Source of the DNA: Dactylis glomerata
Taxonomy: Eukaryota > Streptophyta > Magnoliopsida > Poales > Poaceae
DNA: 64,000 nt
Reading direction: 5' to 3'
NCBI GenBank assembly: GCA_007115705.1
Contig: QXEO01001034.1
Coordinates: 4,386,212-4,450,211, forward strand
The position numbers and the translations under genes were made by a program. Below, one piece after another: positions 1 through 13,098 of the stretch. Under the pieces are notes generated by a model. The model did not search any database, was not told the origin of the DNA, and worked only from the letters and a program-made list of their open reading frames with translations. How positions within the stretch are numbered: position 1 is the first letter of the stretch; each line of letters starts with the position of its first letter.

Positions 1-1203
1 TTACTTTTTCCTGTTCTTAAAATTTAACAATGTGGTCTCTTATGTTGAGTTGTTATGCTTACAAGTTGTAAGTTGGAGACTAGCCCAGCAATGCTGTCAC
101 GGGGCAAGCTTTCAACATTGCACTTCTTATTTGAGTTGATATCGTGATCTTTTGTTTATGGATGCCCGCGGTGTGAAATGAATTGGGAATCTTGCGGGGA
201 TCATGGAGTTTGTATATGTGTTAGGGAAACGCCTGGGCCGCCAATCTAAGCCATGCATCATTCATGGTGGAAATTTGCAGCATACCCATGGTGGACATTC
301 GACGATGAATCTCAAAATAAAAAGCTATACAATTGGTAAATAAACGAGATGTTGAGGTGTTCATTGTCTGCTTGTCCTGTCATTTTGATGTGGGCTTGTT
401 CCATGTCATCGGGCACGGAGGTACCCCGTTGGCGGTTCTCGATGATACATATATACTTACAATGACAAGAGCCTTGCTTGGGACTCTAAGTTGAGTAGCA
501 TGAGGTTTGGGTACTCGTATTTATGGGACACGAGGTTTTCAACTTATGATTTTTCAAGCATATGCATCATAATTGTTCTCGCATTAACTCTAACCATTCA
601 AGATGCTTATGATGGGGGCAATGAGAGCTCAAAGCCGGTAAGTACCATAATTTTTGAAGGTTATAAAACTTGCAATCCCTGCTTCCCTCCGCGAAGGGCC
701 TTTCTTTTACTTCCATGTTGAGTCACCACCTTCTATCTTTATGCACCATTAAGAGAGCATAGTTGTCATTCTTAGTATAATGTGCATTGTCCCAAAGTTT
801 TCATTGATTGATTCATATTGTTGGTTTCACTTGTTCTTAAATTATTTGTATCTAGTCGCCCTCTTAAACTTGAAGGTGTCCTATGCATTGTTTTGCTCTC
901 TCCATGAAGGACAAGCTGAAAACCATTTGTATGTTTTTCCTTATGATTTGAACACACGTTTGACTTTCATTGATTTATTTTCATGATCTTTTGTTTGTGT
1001 TCATTTTCATGTTTATAACATGGTTGCTAAGTTTCTATTGTCAAGATTATATCTTTCATGCCCATGTTTTAAGTTCTTATGATCCCAGCTCACAACGCTT
1101 ACATATATGATCAAGATTGTGTAGGTGTATGTCGCCTCAAAAATTATTCTTTTGTTATCACTTACCTACTCGAGGACGAGCAGGAGTTAAGCTTGGGGAT
1201 GCT
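1..1203 (+). mobile_element. 3' internal region of a Gypsy-like LTR retrotransposon (left-truncated by the window)
   Basis: Noncoding internal DNA that matches 54460-55659 almost base for base apart from small indels, so it is the same element family. No ORF of substance is present; the short open stretches here have no ATG or no recognisable domain. It ends in the polypurine-type motif AGCTTGGGGATG (1190-1201), directly before the LTR that starts at 1204. The 5' LTR and any gag lie off the left edge. Confidence 0.8.
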
Positions 1204-2826
1204 TGATACGTCTCCAACGTATCCATAATTTTTGATGCTCCATGCTTGTTTTTATACCATTTGCCTACTGTTTCGTTACACTTCGTGGCACTTTTATGCA
1301 TTTTCCGGAACTAACCTACTAACAAGTCGCCACAGTGCCAGTTTCCTGTTTTCTGCTGTTTTTGTGTTTCAGAAGTGCTACACAGGAAATATTCTTAGAA
1401 TTGGACGAAACAAGTTCATGAAGTCTTATTTTTCCCGGAAGCTTCCAGAGATCCGAAGAGGAGACGGAGTGGGGCCACGAGGTGGCCACACACCAGGGCG
1501 GCGCGGCCTAGCCCCTGGCCGCGCCCCCTATGTGTGAGACCACCTCGGTCCACTCCTGACGATGCCCCTTCGCCTATAAAGACCCCCCGACAGGAAAAAC
1601 CTAAGTACCCGATCACTTTTCCAGAACACATCGCGATCCGCTGCCGCCATCGACCCGAAGATCGGGAGGGTCCAGAAGCTCTTTCTGGCACCCTGCCGGA
1701 GAGGGGAATTGCCACCGGAGGTCTTCTTCATCGCCATGCTTGCCTCCGGAGCGATGAGTGAGTAGTCTACCTTGGACTATGGGTCCATAGCAGTAGCTAG
1801 ATGGTTGTCTCCTCCACCATGTGCTTCATGTTTAGATCTCATGAGCTGTCCTACATGATTGAGATCACCGTTATGTAATTCTACATGTTTGGTTTGTTGG
1901 GATCCGATGAATATTGGTGTTATGATTGAGTTGCTATACTAAAATATATCTTATGTTATCTCTATGTTGTTTATGATCTTGCATGCTCTCCGTTGTTAGT
2001 AGCTATCTTGGCCGAGTAGTTGCTAGTGACTCCAAGAGGGGGTATTTATGCTCGATAGTGGGTTCATGCCTCTATTTAACCTGGGGGATTGACAGAAACC
2101 TCTAAGGTTGTAGATGTGTTGTTGCTACTAGGGAGAAAACAACATTCATATGCTCAAGGGCATATGCTTTGTTTACATTACACACTTTGCTTAATGCAAT
2201 TATCTGTTGTTCGCAACTTAATACTCATGGGGTGTTTGGATGATATCCCCGAGAGTGGATTATTAGTCATAGATGCAGTTGGATGGCGGTCTATGTATTT
2301 TGTTGTAATTCCCAGAGTAAATCGCATAGTGATCTTCTTGACATATCACGTTTATCTTTATTCTATCAATTGCCCAACTGTAATTTGTTTACCCAGCATG
2401 TGTTATTTATCTTATGGAGAGACACCACTAGTGAACTGTGGACCCCGGTCCTATTTCCATCATATTGCTATCACCTGTTTACTTTACTCGCACTGTTTAC
2501 TTTCACTGCTTTCCACTCGATACGCTCATACCCTTTGTTTCAAGCAAACCGGTGAGATTGACAACCTCATCGTAAGTTGGGAACAAAGTATTTGGTTGTG
2601 TTGTGTGCAGGTTCCACGTTGCAGCTCGCAAAGCAAAGCTTGGACGAGGCGCCATATATAAATTGTCTGGAGCTGTCGCGAAGCTTGCAAGCATCACCTT
2701 CAGTCGTTTGTCTCTCCTCTCCTGAACGATAAACCTTGGTTTCTTAACTGAGGGAAAATCTTGCTGCTATATTCATCATACCTTCGTCTTGGGGTTCCCA
2801 ACGGGCTGGTCATTTACCACGCATCA
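1204..2826 (+). repeat. LTR (3' LTR) of the Gypsy-like element at the left edge
   Basis: Starts TGATACGTCTCC and ends ACGCATCA, giving the TG...CA ends expected for an LTR. About 1.62 kb. The first ~400 bp (U3) closely resembles the LTRs at 37136 and 55660, but the rest is different, so the family has exchanged its R/U5 part. The boundary at 2826 is inferred from the CA end and the switch to LINE-like sequence. Confidence 0.75.
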
Positions 2827-2992
2827 ATGTGCTATGAGTTCTAGGATGTTTAGATGGTTGATCCATGTTGAGACTTTGTGCGACCCGTGATGTTTTCCTC
2901 TGTAAACTTGTTACTGTACCAATAATAAAGTAATAAAAGCCGCATGCATCTACTGATGGCTGGGGCGAGGCCTCCTTTTCGAAAAAATGTGA
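2827..2992 (+). mobile_element. LINE 3'-end fragment
   Basis: The stretch has the usual ending of grass L1-type LINEs: TTAC.GTACCAATAATAAAG followed by a GATGGCTGGGGCGAGGCC-type block and TTTTCGAAAAAA. No coding sequence remains. Recognised by pattern only. Confidence 0.5.
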
Positions 2993-3069
2993 TGAAACTA
3001 GTAACATAGTCTCATGATGCTAATTTTCGATAGATTAGGTCTACTAGATGAAAATGGAATGGGTTGTTC

Positions 3070-3525
3070 AAAAGTAATTAGATTTTTTTTAAAAAAAATG
3101 AGATGGAGCTCAAGCCTCTGCATCGATAGATGCGTGCAGCTTTTATTGCTTTATTTTAAGTTTTAGTTTTGTAGTTTTATAAAAAAATTACATGCATCAT
3201 GAATTGCACAGGGTCGATATATGTATCAACCTTCTAAGAAGAGAAAAACTTAACATATGATGCGCCTTAACATGTCAACCGAAGATCAAAATGTCAGCTG
3301 GACTGATTATATATATCCAATAATTAGGCATGCATATTTTTTATTTTGCTCTGTTAAAGATATTATCATTTCTAACATTCCATAAGGCCCAAAGTAGTAA
3401 TATGCATGCACCAACACGAATTTGTGTATTTTTTTTTCCATTTTGTTCACTCCCGCTAGCCAATTCGTAAAAAGATTCGTTATATTCTTTGATGGGGAAA
3501 TATTAAAGTAATTAGCTAGCACCGA
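3070..3525 (-). pseudogene. Decayed LINE fragment (end of ORF2 and 3' UTR)
   Basis: Read on the minus strand, about 3520-3310 gives a short peptide with the pattern LFTNWLAGVNKMEK, the counterpart of LFGKWLDGVAKSDK in the LINE at 27040-28893. It belongs to the region after the zinc-binding reverse-transcriptase tail of plant LINEs. The 3' end is the T-rich tract at about 3086-3100, followed by the same CTCAAGCCTCTGCATCGAT-type block as other LINE tails. Too short and broken to be active. Confidence 0.55.
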
Positions 3526-5857
3526 TTATTAATCACTTCTAGCACTTGGTCTGGGAGCGCGTGGCAATAAGAACAATCTCGCTGGGCTGGAAAAGTTGCA
3601 GCTTATTGAACTGACTAGACAATAGTTGAAAGTTGGCGGGAAACTCAGGTTTGCAACTAGTTGCACTCACGACTTATATAAGTTTCATCCAAAAATATAA
3701 TGATTTCTGGCTTGTACAAAAAAAGACAAATGATATGTGAATAGTACATGAGACTTCATTTATGTCTTCTCTTTTTTGCACAGGTCATATGGTGTCATAT
3801 TTTGAGACGAAATTTTTGGATATATAACATATAACATAACCTATGTATATAAATTATTTCACATTTTTTAACATATGGAAGTGCGGCATGCAACAGTAAA
3901 TTACACCCGCAACTAATTGCGGAATATGTGCTCTCAAAGTTGGCTAGGCAGAGTGCTCGCCGCCTCGCCGTAGTCGCTACCCATGACCAGATACCTCTTT
4001 TTCTTTGCAGAGATGACCAGATACATGTTAGATGCAAGATGCAGGCATTCGTGCTTTCATGTTTCCAATTAGCAGACGCACTACAGATTTCTGGATCACA
4101 AGCGAACGTTTCTTATTCCGATCACGAGATCAACTGAATTCGAATACTGGAACCACATTACAGGGTTGTTTGGACGGGGGAAGACGAAAGAAAAATTGTT
4201 CAGATGTCTTTTGGCGGCAGTGGTGCAGTACCACTGCTGCTTTGTATGCATATATCAGTACATTGGCTGCCTTTGGTTCTAAGCTAACTGTACTCAATGC
4301 TCATCCTGCAGCTTTATTGCGCTATCCGAAACACTCATCAGACAACATGCATTGTTTCACTGACAGTTGAATTTCCTTTGTCTAATCCCAGGAAAAAGGG
4401 CCATAACCATAAGAAAAGATGTGCAGGTGCAGTGATTAAAAACAGTACTAATCCCTGATCGAGCAGCTTTACCATGCCGCACGACACTCTTCAGACAGCA
4501 CGGCTTCTATATACAAGCGTGGCAGAGCGGAATCCACCGAACCAGCGACACCATGCCTGTTCGTGTCAAGAGCTGCTCACTCGGTTCAGATACTAGAGTA
4601 TATTGGACACGCAGAAAAGCTTGTGTGTATTTGCTTCTGCATACACACACTCATACTGAATTATACTCTGTAATGTGGCAGTAAGCAGCATTTGATACTG
4701 AATTATACTCATGGCAGTAAGCAGCATTTGATATGGAATCTACTCATGGCAGAACTAACCGGTACATGTGAACAAAAAAAGAGAGAGTTCCCAATCGATT
4801 GCAGCTCGACAGCTTTTCAAGTAGGCAGATGAGACAATACCTCATACTACATCTTTGCGAAAGACGGTGGGAGCAAAGTGGCTTTGTCAACAAACCAGAT
4901 GAGAATATGTTGTATCGCACTTGCTTCTACTCAATTGTTTTCATCAGAGAACATGTTCTATCGCACTTGATTTCACTCAATTGTTTTCAGCATAGCTTTG
5001 ACGTGCACACCTGAGCCTGAGAGATAAAGATGGTACACATGCCACTTCTCCCTGTCTCTTCTGCATACTAGTTTACACTTCGAAATTCGGAGATTTTGGT
5101 ATGAAGACAAGAGTTCTCCTGTTCTCCAAGATCTTGGAGATTATTAAGACATCTAGATTGTACTCGCTTACATTGTTTACCTGTTTCTCAGAAGAGTAAT
5201 CTTATGATACCAATCGAACATTCAGGCTTTTTCTTCAGAACGAGCAGAAAGCATAAGACAGAGCTATGATGCCGTGCTTGCCATCATAGACACGGACAGA
5301 TACACCATAGTAGTAGCTTGTGATTAAATACAGCTTTAGAGATGCCGTGGCTTCGTCTTTGTTACCAGTAGAGTGCATATGTTATTACTACTCGCCTCTG
5401 CATGACCCCGTGGACTCACTGGTTGCCCCAACAAATAGTTTCTCCAGCAAGCATTTCGATCGCCAGTAACTTAACCTGGTCGTTGGGAAAAGATCATCTT
5501 TCTAGGACAGGATAACAAACGTTGCGATACTTAATAAATCTTTTACTTATTTAACTAGCAAGTGGTAAAAACCGTGTGCCAACCCAACCAAACCATGTAC
5601 TCTAAAAATGACCGGCGAAGCACGAAGAGTGTGCAGTAGCCTAGTAGGCATCGTGCACTCATCCATTTGAATTCCCAGATAAACACGATCGATGAGTGAG
5701 CTTCCCAAAAATTTGCATCACAGCTGTGCAGGATGCTCCAACCTGAAAAGATGGTAGAGGACGAGCAGCCTTGGCTTTTCCGCTTCAGCAGAGCTTGGGG
5801 GGCTGGGACACTCCCAGAGGATTTGGGGTCTTCGTTGAGCCTTACAAACAACTGTAA
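3526..5857. other. Intergenic DNA, no gene recognised
   Basis: Only short open frames without recognisable domains. A local imperfect duplication lies at about 4653-4750, where a 35-40 base block with GCAGTAAGCAGCATTTGATA is repeated. I see no RNA gene. Confidence 0.5.
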
Positions 5858-6149
5858 GGGCTTTTTTGATTGATAGGATAGGAAAATTGTAGGAATAGGA
5901 AAGTCATAGGAATGGAATGGCATGCTTAGTTGAATCCTATAGAAATATGAAGTGTCTTTGATTGTAGCAAATGAATTTTCCATGAGGTATGATCTAATGT
6001 TTTTTTTCTATAGGATTTACACTACTAGATTTTTATAGGATTATTTTCTATAGGATATATTCCTATGAATCAAACATGTGTAGGAAATTTTTCTATAGGA
6101 TCTAAATCCTATAGAATTCCTATGCAAATTTTATGAATCAAAGGAGGCC
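5858..6149. mobile_element. Tourist-type MITE (PIF/Harbinger)
   Basis: A 292-bp AT-rich element with imperfect terminal inverted repeats (left GGGCTTTTTTGATTGATAGG, right end ATGAATCAAAGGAGGCC). It is flanked by TAA on both sides (5855-5857 and 6150-6152), the 3-bp target duplication typical of Tourist elements. The interior has many direct and inverted copies of a TATAGGAT/ATCCTATA motif. No coding capacity. Confidence 0.8.
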
Positions 6150-6152
6150 TAA

Positions 6153-7259
6153 AGCGGAGAGAATTTTCACAGCGTTGGGACATTAGAGGCACCCACAGCT
6201 AGCTGTAGCTTTCCCTGACTTTCTGGAGATTATCCGCAGTCACGGACAGTAAAAGATGTTTCGCGGTTGCCTCATTTTTTAGAACGTAAGAAAGCTGGCA
6301 ATGTGTGTTCACATAATTTTTTATTTACAGCGCCAATTCAGATCTTTTAGGATGATCACTGATCTGAACTTACGAGAAACCCAGAACAGAAAACTGTTAT
6401 CCTGACCGGATGCACGCCGGACTTGAAGAGCGAACCAAGCAGCTGGAGCCTGGAGGGCCCTGCAGTTTATCTTATCCGCCATTGGTATATGAACTGCGCG
6501 CATCGGCGGAGCGGAGCCGCAATTCGTACGCCTAACACGGAGTCTTGCTCCCCGTGCAGCATTTCGGCCGCGCATCATGAAGCCTGGGAGATCGTTTAGC
6601 CAATCAGGACCGGATCGCCGGCCGCCTCCGACGACGTAGTGGATCTCCTTTCCTCCATGAACGGAGCTTTCTGTTTTCAAGGAACGGCGTGGTGTGCCTG
6701 GGACCATGGATTAGCACGCGATTCATACATATTCTTTGAACGGGATCGGCACGAGGAACGTAAAACGGATTAATTCTGGCTTAATAATACTAATACTAGC
6801 TTTGCAGTTGGGATCGGGAGAGAGAACTGTTGTACTTGCATTTCTTTAAGGGACGAGAACTGTTACCGAGAGAGGTGAAGGGGAACACCGTACCGGACTC
6901 AAGGACGGAATGTCCCCGGACCAGGCGGCCGCGGCCCCTGCGAGCACCGCGCCGCGCACACGCTCCAGCTCTCGTATTGGCCTCGATGCCTCGCAGCCAA
7001 ATGGGACCCTTCACCCAACTAAGTATGTTGTGTCACCGAGGGGTTCGCATGCTTGGGTTGGTTCATGTGGGCGGTCTTGGGGGCAGAGTGACGCTCCCGC
7101 TGCTGATCCATACCTGATGAGCGGCGAGCGGGCGATCTCCTCCGCCTCAGTGCTAGGACAGGACACGGTCGTTTGGTTGCGAGAACTTGGAGATAAGATT
7201 AGGTCCAAGGAAATTAGCAAAACCACCGGTGTGGAGCGACAATCATCGGAACAACCTGC
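6153..7259. other. Intergenic DNA, GC-rich in part, no gene recognised
   Basis: Open frames on both strands between about 6320 and 7400 overlap each other and show no family motif. Their openness fits GC-rich composition rather than coding. Nothing further can be supported. Confidence 0.4.
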
Positions 7260-8404
7260 CCCTATATATATTAAGCACGGAAGATGGCGCGCAATGAATG
7301 AGAAGTCCAAAAACTATAAGGATAGAAGGGGAGACGCTGCCAGAGCCGCTCCCGGTTATCTTTTTACCTTCATCGATATCATCTCTTTCACCATCATGAT
7401 GAAGTAGTTCATCTATATACTATAGATTGTGTAGATAACTTGTATCAATCTCTCTATTGTGCTTCACTAATTAGAGTTACATGAGTTACCTATCATGATG
7501 GTGACCATCTTTATATTACCCTTATGGTAGATCTTTCATTATTCAAATAATTTAGCTGATGCAAATTCCTAGTTGTTCTTGATATATATTACCCCGTTTA
7601 TGTATGTTTTGCTATGATCAAATTAGTATGCTAGAATACATGTGGGGATGTGTGTATAAGGCGAAGTAATCCGGTGATATGCAAAGGAAAGTGACATAAA
7701 TCTAAGTGTTGCCATGGTTTTTACCTTGCCGTTGATCACCTAACCAGGGATAAATAAACACTAGTGCTTTATGTTGTCCAGAAGGGATGATCTTGTTTGC
7801 TCAAAAGTAGTGTAGTTGTGTTCAACATCAGGCTATAGAGCTTGAGGCAATACTTTATTAGTTTTCAAATTTAGCATGCGGAAGTTTTCTTGTGCTAAAG
7901 GAGTATTAAGGAGGTGTGTTGCATCAACACTATGCTTGAACGTGATGCCTATGTCCATGCTTATCGATGAATTTTTTACATATTTGCATGCTCTTAAGTT
8001 GTTTGTTTGTGTCTATCACCACCGCTACGTTTGAGAAATCAAGTTAAACCATGATTCAGATCCAATTTTAGCTATAAGACAACCTTCTACAATAGTTTGT
8101 TTGTTGTTTTATTTTTAGTTATTATTAAATTCTAAAATACCCAAAATATCATTATTCATTAAATGAAGTTTTGTAATTGGAAGTTGTGAGTGTCTGATAG
8201 TCACTCCGGTTAGTTGGTGACACAAAACTATTATTTGTTGTTGTAAGTTGCTGGATAAGTACAAGAAGAGGATCCATAAATTTTTTTCGAGAGTTCGATA
8301 TAAACCCTTGAGTCACCCTTGTGGGAAAAAATACCCTTGATGCATCACTCTAAGCTTGGAGTTCTAACAAGTGACAAATCTAAAGAGTAGAATTGTTGCC
8401 ATCA
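7260..8404 (+). repeat. LTR remnant, same family as 13653-15212
   Basis: Aligned by eye with the reverse complement of 13653-15212: shared blocks include AGAGCCGCTCCCGGTT at about 7343, ATGATGAAGTAGTTCATC at about 7397, the GAGAGTTCGATATAA block near 8289, and CATCACTCTAAGCTTGGAGT near 8344. It ends TTGCCATCA at 8404, like TGTCATCA in the other copy. The left boundary is uncertain because the 5' part of U3 cannot be matched. The orientation is opposite to the second copy. Confidence 0.6.
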
Positions 8405-8439
8405 CCATCGCGCTGCAAGAGCAGGAACGAGAACGTGAT

Positions 8440-8630
8440 GCTCTGATACCAAGTCAACGAGGAGAATTTTGTCGGAGAACCCTGGCTCGGGCATTCCCTC
8501 CCTATATACATTGGGTATACAAAACTTAAACATCAAGGCATAGAGGATCACAACCGATCCGTACATATAATAGGATACACATGATCCTATACAATCGGTA
8601 ACAAATAACTAAAATGATCCTATCCTAACA
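8440..8630 (-). repeat. Short LTR with adjacent tRNA-Met primer binding site
   Basis: On the minus strand a ~180-base block begins TGTTAGGATAGG (from 8630) and is followed by TGGTATCAGAGC (8451-8440), the classic primer binding site complementary to initiator tRNA-Met. The block is short, as in TRIM or small Copia elements. Only about 35 bases of internal sequence remain before another LTR's end at 8404, so this is one end of a destroyed element. The inner LTR border does not show a clean CA. Confidence 0.55.
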
Positions 8631-8639
8631 CCCACCCAC

Positions 8640-9390
8640 CCCCCGCCCATGCCGCGCGATGTCGGTCAATCCCGTGCTCGCCTGGCCCAATTTCGTGCCT
8701 CCATTGCAACCCATCTCCCGTCGCTGGCAAAAAAAGTGGAGGCTCCCGCGATTGTTGTCACTGCGGCAAAGCGCAAGCGGCAGGGCAACCGCATAATCAA
8801 GCTCGTAGCCCCTTTTATGGCCGCCTCATCAAGGCTTGTTTGTGGCCTTCCTCCACTGGTATCGCCGCCCATGTGTGGACCAAATTGGTGGGTGTGGCAT
8901 CTCTGAAGAGAAGCGGAAGACGTACCGCGGGCCAACAACATCGATCTCATCGAATTCCACCACCCGGCCTTCCATGAACCCATCCTTGACCGGTACCAAC
9001 AGCGGTGCAACGCCTATGTTCGGTGATGTGCCCAAAAATTGCCCATTTTTCCGTGTTTTGTGTGAAAATAGGTTTCAACGTTTAGTTTGTTTGGCTCTCT
9101 TTTGCGTAGCTACAATTTGCACTCGGTTTCTACCTCATATGTGATATTGGAGGAAAATAAAGTTGACATTCATAGTGCGCCTCCACATGGATTTGATCAA
9201 GGAAACGATGCCGAAGAGTTGGAAGAGATGGATGATGAAGGGTTCGATGCATCCAAGCAAATGGAAGATCCAAAAAGTCCGTGTATTAAACGGAGATGGA
9301 AGACTTTGCTTTGGTGAAGGCATATGAGAGTGTGTCACTAGATACAGTGACCGGGAATGATTGAACCGGCAAGTAGTATTGGCATGTGAG
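8640..9390 (+). pseudogene. Degenerate remnant of a Harbinger-ORF1/NAM-associated-like coding region
   Basis: Between about 9160 and 9375 the plus strand, with at least one frame change, reads like the end of the grass gene family annotated as NAM-associated or Harbinger Myb-like ORF1. A D/E-rich stretch leads to KRRWKTLLW, then after a shift to a KAYESVSLDTVTG-like block. The upstream part (8640-9090) is GC-rich and partly open but not recognised. No intact reading frame exists. The assignment rests on pattern memory only. Confidence 0.3.
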
Positions 9391-9493
9391 TTGTTTGGTT
9401 ATTTAGTTTCACAATTGTGTTCTCATGTTCGCACTATGAAGGTTCTCACTTTGTGTTTACTATTGTGTAAATATAGGGTCGCATCACACAAGA

Positions 9494-9504
9494 CACTACA
9501 AGAA
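9494..9504 (+). repeat. Possible CACTA-transposon terminus
   Basis: CACTACAAGAA is the consensus end of CACTA (En/Spm) elements. It is followed by a C-rich run and a GTCGGCAC motif. I found no matching TTCTTGTAGTG end in the window, so this is either a lone broken end or chance. Confidence 0.3.
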
Positions 9505-12350
9505 TCCCCCCCCCTCCCGCCCCCCCACACACACAATTGTCGGCACTTCTTTGGGCAACACATCATAAAGTCCCGCCAAAATTAATATATCGGCGGATCC
9601 ACCTTTTGAGGCAGCCAGCAAGTACGGCTTATAGATTTTTCCGTGGTATTATCGATACTAGCACATTATTGCACACAGATAGAGGGAATGCAAGAGGGGT
9701 GTTCTTTGATAGCATGGTCGAATAGGCGCACACATTTTACAGCATTGTGGATTCTGTGAGATCGACATTGTTTTTCTAGCACAGATTACTAGAGGTAACT
9801 TTTGAAATGGATGAGATGAGAAGTGAGAACAAAAAAGGGAAGGTATTTGAGGACTATCTACTAACTAGTACTTTTTCATGAAAATAGAAATATCTATTAT
9901 TTACACATGATCTTCCTAGTCTTGAAATCTAGATATCTATGCCAAGTTATTTGCAAGATCCATGTTCTTTAAAGGCTCTGTACCAAGTTATATATATAAT
10001 ATTTACCATGGAAAGTTGTATGCATGCAATACATTATAATGTATCAAGGGGTGTAAATAAATATGTGGGATAATATGAATAAAAGTTGCTTTGATTTATT
10101 GGGAACCTCCCTATAACAAAAGTTTTTTTCCTTATATACCTAAGTTGATATTGTACCATGTTATTTGCTACAGTAGATCTTTTTTCTCTAAACGCTCTCT
10201 ACCAAGTTATATACATATGACATGTCAAAAATAAATCAATGGAATAGTGAAAACATTTGTTTTCATATATTTTTGGTGAAATCCACAATCCCAAAATAGT
10301 TTTCTTGACCACCTTAGACTAAATAATAAATTAATTTTTTCTACAAAATACGCAAGCTAAATATGGGAATGGTTTGAAAGAATGAAACTTACTTAAATTA
10401 TCATTCTTTAGTTGCCAATGGTGCTAGTTATACAAAAAAGAGTTTATGTTAACTACTATTAAATAATGTACAAAAAAAGAAACATTAATTTCAAATCATT
10501 TGGGATGAGGTAAATAAGTTCAATATAAATTGATAGAAGAACATCGAAATATCTGTTGGCATGAGTTGTTTATTTAATTTTCATTCTATATATATCATCA
10601 GCATGTTGTAGCATGATAGACTATGGTTTAATAAAGGCTTAATCAACACTTGAATTTGAGCTCTATCTAAGAAAACATCTCATGCATCTATAATAATGTA
10701 TCCATATGTTTTTGCTAGGGAAAAGGCCATATATTGTAGTTAACCATTACAAGAACTTACCATTGTTAATACCACTCGGATCCAGTTCATAAAAATATTG
10801 GGAAAGACATTTTTATCCTCGACATACCAGTTAGGAAATCCCAATTAATTGTTTATAGGACATCTCACATTGATTTTAAACATGATGCTATCTAGTTTTT
10901 TCAATATGACTTCATGTAAAGTTTATTGTAAACTCCATCTTAAATATGGCTACATTCAATAAAAGATGTTTGCAAAAGGGAAATAACTCTATCACCTACT
11001 AGTTATTATGCACTTCAGTATATTTTTAATATATGGCATAAAAATCAAGTAGGTCTACAATTTTGGATTTTCTAGAACAGCCCATTACGAAATAAAATGA
11101 TGACCCCATTGTTGACATGAGCTATATCTAGTACTAGTCTACCATGATATAACTCAGAAAACAATAAGTATAGGTCAATTAAAAACTTCAAAAAACGTAA
11201 GGCTAATATATTGTTGCTAATTAGGCGCACCGACCATCGATTTGGAAAGTCAGAACTCGTAGTGATGATTTCATTGAGTTGCTTTCCACCTAGTAAAATC
11301 TGAGTATTCTCAACTGCCTCCACATGGTTGTGATCTTCTTTGTAGGTCAGAGTGAACTTCCAATCACATTACATGATTTATAGTTCAGGCTAGTTTTCCA
11401 AACTTAAACCATTTGCCGAGGTGTCGGGATCGGAAGGCCGTCGTTGGGCTAGGCTCGGGCTACAGGTTTGCCCCTAAACCGTGACCCAAAAGCCTAAAAT
11501 AGGCTGAAATTTGTTTTGAGAATTAATAGATAATAGGATATACTTCACTATTTTATCATAATAATGATTTATTTAATATGAGTATTGGGTCAGCATGGAA
11601 TTGGGCTTGACATTTTGGAGTCATGATAATCCAAGATTTGCCCGAAACCCTACCGTTATCGGAGTTTGACCATGCGTACCCACATGTCCCCTAACCAGAT
11701 ATATTTGGAATGTGGTTAGTTGTGTATTTGGTACAACTTTTCACTTTGCAAAAGTTGGTTAGTGCATTTCTGTTTGGACCAAGAATTACATGAAAAGAAA
11801 AGGAATGTGATAGTTGTAGGGTTTGCCATAATTTTCTGGAGTGTTTTGAAAGATAGTAATCATGTTTGCTTTCATGGCAAATGACATGTTGAGCAATAAT
11901 CTATGATTTTTATATTTGCTATCGAATTTAACAGTGGAGTAATTTGCAGGTGAAATAGGACACAAATGACAATCTCATCTTTTTTGCTAAGCTACTCGAG
12001 CATGTGGTGGCGGAGATATTAATTTGATGCAATGGAGAGCTTGTTTTTATGCATCCCAAGCGGCGAAATAAAAAGCAGAAGGAAAAAATGGGGAGGGTTC
12101 CAATTTGAAGTAACAAAAAGAGAAGGAGGTGGATAGGTGTTGTTTCCATTATACTGGAGATGTTAAGGCGGATGTAGTTGCTTGGGATGTAGGATCAATC
12201 CCCACTTCCAGACGAAAGACCCAAAATGAGCCTGACTTTGAATTAACAAAGCCATCAGCCTGCTAGGAGTTGCAACAGACACAAACCTATTGGAAATGCG
12301 AGATTTGCAATACCATAAAAGAAAAGGAACACATGTCTACAAAATATAGT
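9505..12350. other. AT-rich intergenic DNA, no gene recognised
   Basis: Mostly low-complexity AT-rich sequence with frequent stops in all frames and no TE protein motif. The open frames around 11072-11323 and 11928-12149 show no domain. It lies between two inverted LTRs of one family and may include their decayed internal sequence. Confidence 0.45.
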
Positions 12351-13012
12351 CAAGAAACTTTAAACAAAGATAGATAGCTCCAAGATGAACGATCCTTGTT
12401 TTTGGTTACACGGGAGCAACAACAATATTGTTGAATCCAACAAACCTCCATGGCACCAACACCGCAACCCAAGGGGAGATCGATGACTGACCAGCAACCT
12501 GTAGCAGCACTTGAGAATCCAAATGAGGTGGAACACACCTCCAAGAAGGTGAACAATGCAAAAGCACATCATCGTCACCGCCGGAGACCAAGGTCCTGCA
12601 AAGCTTTCACGCATCCGCAAACACCCCCAGGCTCTAAAAAAGGATGCCAACAACCACAAGTGATACCATGTATAAGCAGCCAAGTTGATGTCGCTAGAGG
12701 AATATAACATTGCAGAGATCAAATGGTGATTCAAAACACACTCTGTGAGGATCTCCCACCGAGCGAGAACATCGGGAGGAGCAGACTAACCACGAAGATG
12801 TGGAGAAGACAAAGGAAGGCGCATCTTCCAAACCACCAACCCGAGAAGTGCAGTGTTGTAACCCAAACTAGAACCACCCGCAAAATGCTCGTCAGATCCC
12901 GAAGCCCGTTCTCTTCTAGTAGACCCAACCAGAATACAGGCGCCGCCACAACGACATGTGTAAAGGCGCATCTATAAGCAGTTTCACGTAAAAAGTGGTA
13001 TCGGTTTCCAAA
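12351..13012. other. Unassigned repeat-like block
   Basis: Moderate GC with overlapping open frames on both strands (up to 127 codons on the minus strand). The sequence has the look of transposon untranslated or leader DNA, but I cannot name the family. No functional prediction is made. Confidence 0.3.
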
Positions 13013-13098
13013 TTGTACATATATGTGCAATTTCACATCTATATGAAAGTGCATGTAAAAAATGGCACCGGTTTTCCAAATTGCACATATATGTGCAA
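13013..13098. repeat. Duplicated palindrome-bearing unit
   Basis: TTGTACATATATGTGCAA (13013-13030) and the perfect 18-base palindrome TTGCACATATATGTGCAA (13081-13098) sit in two imperfect copies of a ~68-base unit that also share CGGTTTCCAAATTG-type flanks. A weaker third relative lies around 13135-13170. Confidence 0.6.

Noticed and set aside
6321..7407. Several 95-165 codon frames suggesting a gene
   Set aside because: They are mutually antisense, lack recognisable motifs and show no coherent exon structure.
9494..9800. A complete small CACTA element starting at 9494
   Set aside because: No TTCTTGTAGTG partner or 3-bp target duplication was found; TTTTTCTAGCAC near 9771 is not a match.
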